DNA of 64,000 nucleotides from an uncultured Flavobacterium sp. (GTDB taxonomy: Bacteria > Bacteroidota > Bacteroidia > Flavobacteriales > Flavobacteriaceae): assembly GCA_943912855.1 (NCBI GenBank), contig CALTVC010000003.1:1-64000 (forward strand), read 5' to 3'. Within the stretch, counting starts at the first letter, position 1; each line of letters begins with the position of its first letter. Position numbers and translations under genes: made by a program. Positions 1-6,788 of this stretch are shown here, piece by piece. The notes beneath the pieces were generated by a model that had not been told where the DNA came from, made no database searches, and worked only from the letters and a program-made list of their open reading frames with translations.

Positions 1-1
1 G

Positions 2-31
2 CAAAAGTAGCACCTTTTTTTACTTCTACAA
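2..31 (-). promoter_or_regulatory. Bacteroidetes-type promoter of an off-window gene
   Basis: On the minus strand TTG (29-31), exactly 19 bp, then TACTTTTG (2-9) match the Bacteroidetes primary sigma consensus TTG-N19-TAnnTTTG. It points leftwards out of the window, so the gene it drives lies before base 1. Bases 32-192 hold no gene that I can see. Confidence 0.6.
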
Positions 32-192
32 CTGTTTTTTAATCGTTTTTTGCAGATTATTTAATATTAAATCGTAACTAGCTGTATGAACGGAGATTGG
101 AGAAGGAAGTTTTTAAAATATTTTTCTCCCGCTAGGGCTTAAAATCACATTTCATTATAAAAAATAAGATTTTAGCGCCCAAACTTCCGGAA

Positions 193-1428
193 TTACTCAA
201 ATCGGATAGCCTTAACCGGAGAAATTTTGGTAATAATATAAGACGGTATAAGTAATAGCGCCAAACATATTAATATAGTACCTACATTAATAACAAGTAT
301 AGCAACAACATCTAAAGTTACCGGAGCTACGTTTACATAATAGTTTTCGGGACGTAGTTTTACTACTCCAAAATATTTTTGGATGAGCAATACACCCAAA
401 CCAATAGTATTACCCCAAAGCAAGCCACGTATTATTATATGAGCCGCATTGTACAGGAAAATTTTTCTAACGCTCCAGTTACCGGCACCAAGCGCCTTTA
501 GCATACCCACCATTTGGGTACGTTCCAGGATAAGTACCAGTAGTGCCACCACCATATTTATGGTAGCCACAATAACCATGATAATAATGATTACCATAAT
601 ATTTATATCAAAGAGCTGTAACCAATCGAATATATTAGCATACTTTTCTTTAATGGTTACACTGTTCAGCATGGTAGGAATAGCTTCATAAACCTCTTGC
701 CCCTTTCGCTGAAGCTGGCTAAAATCATCAATAAACACCTCAAATGAACCTACCTCACCGTTTTTCCACTTATTAATACGCTGCACGTGGCGGATGTCTC
801 CAATAACATAAGCCGCATCAAATTCCTGGAAACCGCTGTTATAAATCCCAACGAGATTAAAACTTCGCACGTTTGGGATACCGTTACCACCTTCCTTCAT
901 AAAATAGGTAGTAAACTTATCCCCGACTTTTAGCTCAAGTCTGTCTGCCAAAAACTGCGAAAGGATAACTTCATTATTCAGCGTACCCATAAGATTAGGC
1001 TGACGCCCTTTAACAATATATTCGTTTAAAGCATTCCAGGCATAATCTTTGCCCACACCTTTAAATATGATGCCCTCTACAGATTTTTCGGTACGTATCA
1101 TACCTGCCTTACTTGCCACCGCCTGCACATGGCTTATGCCCTGCACATCTTTAAACTTAGGATAAAACGGTTGGTTTATAGGAATAGGTGTAACACTTAC
1201 CTCGCTTTGGTTATCATCAAAATTGGTTATGAGGATGTTACCGTTAAACGTAGAAATTTTTTCACGAATCTTGTCTTGTAGGCCCGTACCGGTAGCTACA
1301 GAAACAAGCATCATTATAATACCAATGGCAATAGCTGTAACTGCGATTTTTATAATTGGCGCAGACACACTACTTTTGTGGCTTTTAGCCGAAACGAGCC
1401 TGCGGGCTATAAAGTATTCTAAATTCAA
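193..1428 (-). CDS. FtsX/LolE-type ABC transporter permease
   Basis: Inner-membrane permease of the lipoprotein-release or MacB type, 411 aa. It has one membrane segment near residues 25-48, a large periplasmic domain at about 50-270, and three membrane segments near 275-300, 325-350 and 375-400, which is the FtsX/LolE topology. The family works with a LolD-like ATPase to pass lipoproteins to the outer membrane, but no ATPase gene is close by. The start is a TTG at 1426-1428. No in-frame ATG gives the conserved N-terminus (NLEYFIARRL), so TTG is preferred. The divergent DUF1343 gene begins only 8 bp away, so the two promoters must overlap coding sequence. The family call is firm; the exact substrate is inference. 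Confidence 0.85.
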   Translation of the reverse strand: MNLEYFIARRLVSAKSHKSSVSAPIIKIAVTAIAIGIIMMLVSVATGTGLQDKIREKISTFNGNILITNFDDNQSEVSVTPIPINQPFYPKFKDVQGISHVQAVASKAGMIRTEKSVEGIIFKGVGKDYAWNALNEYIVKGRQPNLMGTLNNEVILSQFLADRLELKVGDKFTTYFMKEGGNGIPNVRSFNLVGIYNSGFQEFDAAYVIGDIRHVQRINKWKNGEVGSFEVFIDDFSQLQRKGQEVYEAIPTMLNSVTIKEKYANIFDWLQLFDINIMVIIIIMVIVATINMVVALLVLILERTQMVGMLKALGAGNWSVRKIFLYNAAHIIIRGLLWGNTIGLGVLLIQKYFGVVKLRPENYYVNVAPVTLDVVAILVINVGTILICLALLLIPSYIITKISPVKAIRFE

Positions 1429-1436
1429 GGTTTTAT

Positions 1437-2735
1437 ATGATATCTAATTTATCTGAGTTCCGCAAAACATTGCTGACCGTTGTCAAAAATACGGTTTTAT
1501 TCTCATTTATATTGTTTACCGCATGCGGAAATTCGGCGAGCGTTGTCAATGCAAAAACCACACCGATAGAAAACCCGGACAACCCAAACCGCAAAGGAAT
1601 TAATACGGGTGCCGACCGTTTTTGGCTTTACATTCCGCAACTGCGTGGCAAAAAAGTAGGCATTACCACAAACCAGACAGGTATTGTTACCAAACAGGAT
1701 ACCGTTCGCGAACTCGAAACCAATAAAATGCAACTGGTACAAAGGCAGCAACACCTGGTAGACTTTTTAATTGAAAAGAAAATCAACCTGCAAAACATTT
1801 ATGCCCCGGAACATGGCTTTCGCGGTACGGCTGATGCGGGCGAACTTATAAAAGACGGCAAGGATACCAAAACAGGACTCCCAATAATATCTCTTTACGG
1901 AAATAATAAAAAACCAAAACCTGAGCAACTTTCCGGAATTGATGTAATGGTTTTTGACATACAAGATGTGGGCGCGCGCTTTTACACCTATATATCTACA
2001 CTGCATTATGTAATGGAGGCTTGCGCCGAACTGCATATTCCGCTAATAGTACTGGACAGGCCAAACCCTAATGGCAGTATTGTAGATGGCCCGATGATGG
2101 AAAAAGAAAACATCAGTTTTGTGGGTATGCATACCATTCCTATCCTTCACGGGATGACCTTAGGCGAATACGCCCAGATGATCAATGGCGAAAAATGGCT
2201 TAAAGATGGTGTGAAATGCGAACTCACCGTAATACCGTGTTCTTACTATAAAAGAGAATACGCATATTCTTTACCTGTAAAGCCATCGCCAAACCTGCCT
2301 AATGACCAGGCCATAAACCTGTATGCCAGCCTTTGTCTTTTTGAAGGCACTAATGTAAGTGTGGGCCGTGGTACAGACAAGCAGTTTCAGGTATACGGGT
2401 CGCCCGACCTGCCCGGAGATGACTACTATTTTACTCCCGAACCTAACGAAGGTGCAAAAACACCACCATATAATGGCGTAATGTGTTTTGGGAAAGACCT
2501 CAGCGAGGTACGCCATGTACGCAGGCTGGAACTAAAATGGTTGCTTGATGCTTACGAACGCACTCCTGATAAGTCGAAATTTTTCACTTCGTTCTTTACC
2601 AAGCTGGCAGGAACCAAAACTTTGCAAGAACAGATTGAGGCCGGAATGAGCGAATCAGAGATACGCAAGAGTTGGGCAACAGGGCTTGAAGCCTTTATGG
2701 ATGTACGCGCCAAGTACCTTATCTACGACAAATAA
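1437..2735 (+). CDS. DUF1343 lipoprotein, NamZ-like exo-beta-N-acetylmuramidase
   Basis: 432 aa. The N-terminus has a lipoprotein-like signal with a possible lipobox (FTAC, Cys30), so it is probably a periplasmic or outer-membrane lipoprotein. The rest matches DUF1343: GKKVGITTNQTG, YAPEHGFRG, a DIQDVGARFYTYIS segment and VLDRPNPNG. Characterised members (NamZ) remove terminal N-acetylmuramic acid from peptidoglycan fragments in cell-wall recycling. An unusual stretch around residues 86-100, rich in Gln and Glu, sits after the NQTG motif and looks like a lineage insertion. It is divergent from the permease gene with an 8-bp gap. Family membership is clear; activity is inferred. Confidence 0.85.
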   Translation: MISNLSEFRKTLLTVVKNTVLFSFILFTACGNSASVVNAKTTPIENPDNPNRKGINTGADRFWLYIPQLRGKKVGITTNQTGIVTKQDTVRELETNKMQLVQRQQHLVDFLIEKKINLQNIYAPEHGFRGTADAGELIKDGKDTKTGLPIISLYGNNKKPKPEQLSGIDVMVFDIQDVGARFYTYISTLHYVMEACAELHIPLIVLDRPNPNGSIVDGPMMEKENISFVGMHTIPILHGMTLGEYAQMINGEKWLKDGVKCELTVIPCSYYKREYAYSLPVKPSPNLPNDQAINLYASLCLFEGTNVSVGRGTDKQFQVYGSPDLPGDDYYFTPEPNEGAKTPPYNGVMCFGKDLSEVRHVRRLELKWLLDAYERTPDKSKFFTSFFTKLAGTKTLQEQIEAGMSESEIRKSWATGLEAFMDVRAKYLIYDK

Positions 2736-2814
2736 TTCTTAACGTTTGCACAAAGTGTTTCGTGGATGAAAACGTATGTTGTACTTTTATAACAGTATCA
2801 AACTTAAAAACACA
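2735..2814 (+). promoter_or_regulatory. 5' leader shared with the 5732 gene
   Basis: ATTCTTAACG (2735-2744), a promoter-like TACTTTTA (2782-2789) and TATCAAACTTAAAAACACA (2796-2814) lie before the ATG at 2820. Nearly the same three elements lie before the small gene at 5732 (5661-5670, 5697-5704, 5708-5726). The likeness suggests common control; the regulator is unknown. Confidence 0.4.
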
Positions 2815-2819
2815 TAGCC

Positions 2820-3029
2820 ATGAACCTGAAAGAAACAGCCGAAACCGTAATAGAGTATATCCTTAAATTTATTGAAAAAATAAAAGGATATGTAGAAAAT
2901 ATCATTGAGTTTTTCAGCAACCTGCGCGACCGCATAGAAAACCTACTGGAATATGTAGAGGAAAAACTAGCCAGCATAGCCGGTTTTGTTGAAGAACTGA
3001 AACAACATAATGAGGCCATAGCGGCCTAA
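2820..3029 (+). CDS. small amphipathic helical protein, unknown function
   Basis: 69 aa and probably all helix: alternating hydrophobic and Lys/Glu residues with no signal peptide and no membrane-length segment. It looks like a small coiled-coil or amphipathic helix bundle. I do not recognise a family. The ATG at 2820 follows a leader shared with the small membrane protein at 5732, and a clear terminator follows the stop, so it is a single-gene unit. The shared leader hints that both belong to one response, perhaps general stress, which is inference only. It is a real gene judging by promoter-like sequence, terminator and a sensible amino-acid pattern. Confidence 0.6.
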   Translation: MNLKETAETVIEYILKFIEKIKGYVENIIEFFSNLRDRIENLLEYVEEKLASIAGFVEELKQHNEAIAA

Positions 3030-3032
3030 ACT

Positions 3033-3067
3033 GAAAAAGCCTTCTCTGTTACTCGGAAGGCTTTTTC
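3033..3067. terminator. bidirectional terminator
   Basis: Perfect 12-bp arms GAAAAAGCCTTC (3033-3044) and 3056-3067 with an 11-nt loop and T-runs on both sides. It serves the convergent genes at 2820 and 3049. Its right arm encodes the last residues (KKKPSE) of the minus-strand gene. Confidence 0.85.
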
Positions 3068-3267
3068 TTTACAGCTTTGCCAAGCATACGTGCCACGGCA
3101 TTTAAAAACACCAGCACCAGAAATATGGGTATAGCAATGATGCCTATTTCTCCTGCAATGTCTGACACGGATGAATTTACAATAGTATCAGAATTTACCG
3201 AGTATACACCATAGCTTACGGCTACAGACAGTATGAGGAACAAAATGAGTGTTCGTACAGTTTTCAT
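3049..3267 (-). CDS. small two-helix membrane protein, unknown
   Basis: 72 aa. A first hydrophobic segment at about residues 6-22 could be a signal anchor, and a second at about 42-60 is a clear membrane helix. The tail is basic (AVKKKPSE). I recognise no family. It follows the VOC gene by 1 bp in the same direction (stop of VOC at 3269, start at 3267), so the two are likely co-transcribed. Its stop codon lies inside the shared terminator hairpin. Likely real because of this tight coupling and the membrane-protein pattern, but its function is unknown. Confidence 0.6.
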   Translation of the reverse strand: MKTVRTLILFLILSVAVSYGVYSVNSDTIVNSSVSDIAGEIGIIAIPIFLVLVFLNAVARMLGKAVKKKPSE

Positions 3268-3268
3268 A

Positions 3269-3634
3269 TTATTCAGATATTAAAGGTTGGCCAAACTGCA
3301 GGATATAATTATTCGGGTCGTAAATGGCAAACTCGCGCATACCGTACTCAAAATCTTCGAGTTCGTAGCAAATGGTACACGAATCTTTCCAGGCTTCCCA
3401 CAGCGCATCTACCCCGGTTACATTAAAATAAAACGAACCTGTAAACAGTGGCGCATCAAACGGCACGTGCGGATTTGGGTAGGCAAGCATTACTTCTATG
3501 CCATCGCGTTCTAAAACCGCCCATCCCTCTTCTTCCAGAGTACAGTCAAAACCCAGGACTTCGGTGTAAAAAACAATGGTTTCAGGTATCTGTGTAGTCC
3601 ACAGCATCGGGGTAAGGTAGTTGAATTTCGGCAT
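3269..3634 (-). CDS. VOC family (glyoxalase/bleomycin-resistance fold) protein
   Basis: 121 aa, one complete vicinal-oxygen-chelate unit: TPMLWTTQIPETIVFYTEVLGFDCT at the N-terminus in outline, then a second beta-alpha-beta-beta half ending YDPNNYILQFGQ. Members include glyoxalase I, ring-cleaving dioxygenases and antibiotic-binding proteins. The metal ligands cannot be assigned safely here, so the substrate is unknown. Cytoplasmic, with no signal peptide. It leads a two-gene unit with the small membrane protein at 3049. The fold call is good and the enzyme activity is open. Confidence 0.8.
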   Translation of the reverse strand: MPKFNYLTPMLWTTQIPETIVFYTEVLGFDCTLEEEGWAVLERDGIEVMLAYPNPHVPFDAPLFTGSFYFNVTGVDALWEAWKDSCTICYELEDFEYGMREFAIYDPNNYILQFGQPLISE

Positions 3635-3700
3635 ATTGATTTGTTTTAACGAATATAGTATAAAAAATATTTCGCTGCTTCAACTGTAACCATAAAAAAA

Positions 3701-3718
3701 TGGCGCCTTACAGCGCCA
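3701..3718 (-). terminator. terminator after the ykgJ-like gene
   Basis: TGGCGC (3701-3706), a 6-nt loop and GCGCCA (3713-3718), followed on the minus strand by a run of T. The hairpin overlaps the stop codon of the Cys-cluster gene at 3708. Confidence 0.65.
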
Positions 3719-4202
3719 GTTTCTTTTTCATTTCTTCTACTATATTGTATGCAGCCGGGCAAATGGCTACATTTTTCAAGGTAATGTCTGTTATCTGCTG
3801 AAACTTCTTTCTATCCGTATGCGGATATTCACGGCATGCCTTTGGTCGTACATCGTATATCATACAGTAATTCTCTGAATCCAGGAAGGTACACGGCACG
3901 CTTTGCAGTACATAATCCTTGTCTTCATCCACACGCAGGTATTTATCTATAAACTGCTGTGGTTTCAGGCGGAGGTGTTTTGCTATACGTTCTATATCGG
4001 CAAGGGTAAATAAGGGCCCGGTAGTTTTACAACAGTTGGCACACTTCAGGCAGTCGGTACGCTTAAACTCACGGTCGTGGAGTTCCTGCATAACGTAATC
4101 CAGGTTTTTTGGTGGCTTCTTTTTCAGCTTATCAAAAAACTTTTTGTTTTCTGGGTGTTTCTCCTTAGCCATACGGCCAAGGTCTTTTAATACCTTTTCC
4201 AC
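3708..4202 (-). CDS. YkgJ family cysteine-cluster protein
   Basis: 164 aa cytoplasmic protein with the YkgJ (CxxCxxCC) pattern: CLKCANCCKTTGPLF near residues 55-69, then PCTFL, a further Cys and RPKACREYPH. The family is predicted to chelate zinc or iron, but its job is not known. The start is a GTG at 4200-4202 that overlaps the TAG stop of kmo, so the pair is translationally coupled. An ATG ten codons in is the alternative. Coupling to kynurenine 3-monooxygenase is an odd pairing with no obvious biochemical reason. Confidence 0.8.
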   Translation of the reverse strand: MEKVLKDLGRMAKEKHPENKKFFDKLKKKPPKNLDYVMQELHDREFKRTDCLKCANCCKTTGPLFTLADIERIAKHLRLKPQQFIDKYLRVDEDKDYVLQSVPCTFLDSENYCMIYDVRPKACREYPHTDRKKFQQITDITLKNVAICPAAYNIVEEMKKKLAL

Positions 4203-5551
4203 TACCTGAGCTCCCTTAGCAGATCTTTAATTTTCTCTTCCACCTCTGGGCTATCCCACTTATCGTGGATACCCGGAGTTCCCATAACCCTGTCCATAAT
4301 AGCTTTTTGGGCATCGCCCAGGGCAAGTGCCTCGCTGTACGGGCGGTGGCTAAAGGTAACCATACTGTATAACGGTTGCCAAAGCTCAGGATACTTGTCA
4401 GAGAAATGTTTCTCTATTTTTTTACGCAACAGGAAGTTAGCATCGGCAGTGCTACTGCTCATTTCCATAAAATTGCGGTACGAAAGTTCGGCAATCGCAT
4501 CGGCATCGGGCTTACGCCTGGTTTCGTATTCATGGAAAACAGCGTGCCAGTCGTCGCCATACTCTTTTATCATTTGGCTTAGTATGGTAATGTCTTCAAA
4601 ACCGGCATTCATGCCATGCCCGTAAAACGGTACAAGCGCGTGGCAGGCGTCGCCTATAAGGGCTACCTTATCGTTGTATGTCCACGGGAAACACTTCATG
4701 GTAACCAGCGTACTGGTAGGGTTTTTAAAGAAATCCTCTACCAGCTTAGGTATTTCATCTTTTGTAGAAGGGAAATATTTGGCAAAAAACGCCTCAAGGG
4801 TTTCTTTGTCTTTAAGGCTATCGAAAGAATTTTCGCCCTCAAACGGCATAAACAACGTACAGGTAAAACTACCGTCGTTATTAGGCAACGCTATGAGCAT
4901 AAAATCTTTTCGCGGCCATATATGCAGGGAATTTTTATCTAGTTTGTGGGTGCCATCTGCATTTGCAGGGATATTAAGTTCTTTATACCCCAGTGGCAAA
5001 AACTCCTGGCTGTAGTTAAAACGGTTTTGGCGTTGCATGCGGTGGCGGATACGGCTAAATGCACCATCTGACCCGAATACCTTATCATAGTGTAGTTCGC
5101 TCCAGGCACCACGTTCGGTTTCGCCGGTATAGAGCGTAGCGGTGGCAAGGTCTACATCCCAAATGCGGGTTTCAAAGAAAAACTCAGCGCCTTCATTTTC
5201 GGCAAGGGTAACCATTTTTCGGTTCAGCTCACCACGGCTTATAGAGTAAATGCATTCGCCGTCTTTACCGTAATACTGGTAGTTCAGTTCGTTATCTACC
5301 GAGTGTATGGCACGTTTTTCCATAGGCACCGCCATTTTTCGGATTTCATCACCTAATCCTACCTCATCAAGTGCGCGCCACCCACGGTTAGAAACTGCCA
5401 GGTTTATAGAACGGCCCGAAAACTGAATGGTCCTTATATCAGGGCTACGGTCATACACGTGTACGGTATGCCCTTCCCTTCTTAAATATATTGCCAAAAG
5501 CGAACCAACCAATCCTGAGCCCACTACGGCAATCTTCAACGGAGTTTGCAT
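4202..5551 (-). CDS. kmo: kynurenine 3-monooxygenase
   Basis: 449 aa FAD-dependent hydroxylase that turns L-kynurenine into 3-hydroxykynurenine with NADPH and O2, on the route from tryptophan to quinolinate and NAD. Visible are the Rossmann motif GSGLVGSLLA at residues 11-20, the family signature SGRSINLAVSNRGW at about 45-58, and the second FAD motif GDACHALVPFYGHGMNAGFED in outline near 300-320. The length is normal for bacterial Kmo. No other kynurenine-pathway gene lies nearby. A promoter-like TACTTTTG on the minus strand at 5576-5583 is placed well for it. Confident call. Confidence 0.92.
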   Translation of the reverse strand: MQTPLKIAVVGSGLVGSLLAIYLRREGHTVHVYDRSPDIRTIQFSGRSINLAVSNRGWRALDEVGLGDEIRKMAVPMEKRAIHSVDNELNYQYYGKDGECIYSISRGELNRKMVTLAENEGAEFFFETRIWDVDLATATLYTGETERGAWSELHYDKVFGSDGAFSRIRHRMQRQNRFNYSQEFLPLGYKELNIPANADGTHKLDKNSLHIWPRKDFMLIALPNNDGSFTCTLFMPFEGENSFDSLKDKETLEAFFAKYFPSTKDEIPKLVEDFFKNPTSTLVTMKCFPWTYNDKVALIGDACHALVPFYGHGMNAGFEDITILSQMIKEYGDDWHAVFHEYETRRKPDADAIAELSYRNFMEMSSSTADANFLLRKKIEKHFSDKYPELWQPLYSMVTFSHRPYSEALALGDAQKAIMDRVMGTPGIHDKWDSPEVEEKIKDLLRELR

Positions 5552-5575
5552 GAAAATCTATTTTCTTACGAAATA

Positions 5576-5583
5576 CAAAAGTA
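5576..5583 (-). promoter_or_regulatory. -7 box of kmo
   Basis: TACTTTTG on the minus strand matches TAnnTTTG and sits 25 bp before the kmo ATG. No TTG is seen at the expected 19-bp spacing, so this is a moderate call. Confidence 0.45.
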
Positions 5584-5660
5584 CTAATTAATTATGTGTG
5601 TGTTTTCTTTTATTGAATTATTTGCAACTGATTAATTAAGAAAACTTTGGCTACTAAAGG

Positions 5661-5726
5661 ATTCTTAACGAATTAACAGATTAGAGCCATTCGACGTAAT
5701 TTTAAAATATCAAATTTAAAAATACA
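5661..5726 (+). promoter_or_regulatory. 5' leader shared with the 2820 gene
   Basis: ATTCTTAACG (5661-5670), TAATTTTA (5697-5704) and TATCAAATTTAAAAATACA (5708-5726) match the leader of the gene at 2820, with a spacing difference of 14 bp between the first and last elements. Confidence 0.4.
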
Positions 5727-5731
5727 CTATC

Positions 5732-5890
5732 ATGAGAGATTTAATCTGGCTAATCGTTGTTATCCTCCTTATAGGATGGGCAGTAGGATACTTTGGCTTT
5801 GGTGAAGCCGTAGGATCTTTAATACACATACTACTTGTACTTGCCATTATAGGCGTACTTTACAGACTTGCAACCGGAAGCAGGCCATAA
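5732..5890 (+). CDS. lmo0937-like small membrane protein
   Basis: 52 aa, starting MRDLIWLIVVILLIGWAVG and ending ATGSRP. Two hydrophobic helices at about residues 4-20 and 29-44 form a hairpin, which is the usual form of the lmo0937 family of small membrane proteins common in Flavobacteria and Firmicutes. Function is unknown; members are often linked with general stress responses. Its upstream leader resembles that of the helical protein at 2820. It is followed by a clear terminator at 5932-5956. Confidence 0.75.
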   Translation: MRDLIWLIVVILLIGWAVGYFGFGEAVGSLIHILLVLAIIGVLYRLATGSRP

Positions 5891-5931
5891 ACCTTTACTC
5901 CGCATATAACCTAAATAACAAGCAAGAAAAT

Positions 5932-5956
5932 AAAAATCCCCTTTACGGGGATTTTT
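5932..5956. terminator. bidirectional terminator
   Basis: AAAAATCCCC (5932-5941), loop TTTAC, GGGGATTTTT (5947-5956). It lies between the plus-strand gene at 5732 and the minus-strand fnr-like gene and can serve both. Confidence 0.85.
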
Positions 5957-6011
5957 ACCTTTTTAAAAACCTTAGAATATGAATGGTCCTGTATGGCACA
6001 GGTACAGTTCG

Positions 6012-6686
6012 TTATATTTTGCGTAGCGCGCCCGCGTTTGACACTGTAATTTTTTTGCCCGAAAGCACTATATAACCCGCTTTATTAAATTCAGACAGTA
6101 GCCTTATGCAGCTCTCTGTGGCCGTACCTATCATCCCTGCAAGCTCTTCTCTTGACAGTTTCAGTTTCAGGCTCTTGTCTTCATTCGTTCCGAAGGTTTC
6201 ATGCAGGTGTAGCAGGGTTTCGGCAAGGCGTTGCTTTACTGACTTTTGCGCCATGGTAACCAGATGATCGTCAGCCTCTTTAAGGTCACCACAAATGGTT
6301 TTCATTACCTGAAACGAAAAACGGTTGTTGTTATTAAAGAAATCCATTACCTCATGCTTAGGTATATAGCACACCGTCATATCTTCCAGCGCCACGGCAC
6401 TAAGGTTTACGGGTTCATCGCTAATCATACTGCGCTGCCCCAGCAGTTCGCCTTTAGCCACCAGTTTTACAATCTGGTCGTTTCCGTTTGCACTCAGCTT
6501 GGTAAGTTTACACACGCCTTCGCGCACGCAAAAAATACCGTTTACGTTTTCGCCCTCGCTAAAAACCGCTTCGCCTTTCCTAATGGTGTAGGTAGACTTG
6601 CAACCCGCGAGCTTAATAAGTTCATCCTTATTAAGTGCTTTTAAGGAGCTGAGCTCCCTTACTATACATTGATCACATTTACTCAT
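6012..6686 (-). CDS. FNR-like (Crp/Fnr family) oxygen-responsive regulator
   Basis: 224 aa. Cyclic-nucleotide-type sensor domain at about residues 20-120, a dimer helix at about 120-145 and a winged helix-turn-helix at about 165-224. Cys4, Cys7 and Cys106 line up with E. coli FNR Cys20, Cys23 and Cys122, which hold its oxygen-sensing [4Fe-4S] cluster. The FNR Cys29 position is Ser13, but Cys29 of this protein could replace it. The recognition helix reads TESCIRLL where FNR has VETISRLL, so the Glu and Arg that read TGA are kept and Ser212 is Ile. It is divergent from ccoI with a shared palindrome at 6724-6737, so it probably controls itself and the cbb3 genes. Iron-sulphur sensing is inference. 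Confidence 0.85.
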   Translation of the reverse strand: MSKCDQCIVRELSSLKALNKDELIKLAGCKSTYTIRKGEAVFSEGENVNGIFCVREGVCKLTKLSANGNDQIVKLVAKGELLGQRSMISDEPVNLSAVALEDMTVCYIPKHEVMDFFNNNNRFSFQVMKTICGDLKEADDHLVTMAQKSVKQRLAETLLHLHETFGTNEDKSLKLKLSREELAGMIGTATESCIRLLSEFNKAGYIVLSGKKITVSNAGALRKI

Positions 6687-6693
6687 ACCGGTG

Positions 6694-6701
6694 CAAATGT
6701 A
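6694..6701 (-). promoter_or_regulatory. -7 box of the fnr-like gene
   Basis: TACATTTG on the minus strand (TAnnTTTG). Its first base is 29.5 bp from the centre of the palindrome at 6724-6737, the same distance as on the ccoI side, so one site can serve both divergent promoters. Confidence 0.65.
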
Positions 6702-6723
6702 ATGAGGGGCTTAAACCGAGAGT

Positions 6724-6737
6724 ATGACATAAATCAT
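6724..6737. promoter_or_regulatory. FNR-type operator between fnr-like gene and ccoI
   Basis: ATGACATAAATCAT, an ATGAY-N4-RTCAT palindrome close to the FNR site TTGAT-N4-ATCAA. Centre 6730.5, exactly midway between the two divergent -7 boxes. This puts it near -42 for both genes, as in class II FNR/CRP activation. Confidence 0.75.
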
Positions 6738-6759
6738 ATTTTAAACATTTTACCCTACG

Positions 6760-6767
6760 CAACTTTG
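6760..6767 (+). promoter_or_regulatory. -7 box of ccoI
   Basis: CAACTTTG, one mismatch from TAnnTTTG, 29.5 bp from the operator centre and about 21 bp before the ccoI ATG. A weak -7 box with an activator site at -42 fits activator dependence. Confidence 0.6.
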
Positions 6768-6788
6768 CACAAGGTAAAATGAGTATAT

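Noticed and set aside
6724..6737. Site for a cAMP-CRP type regulator
   Set aside because: Half-site is TGA with ATGAY context and lacks the TGTGA of CRP; the regulator has FNR-like cysteines.
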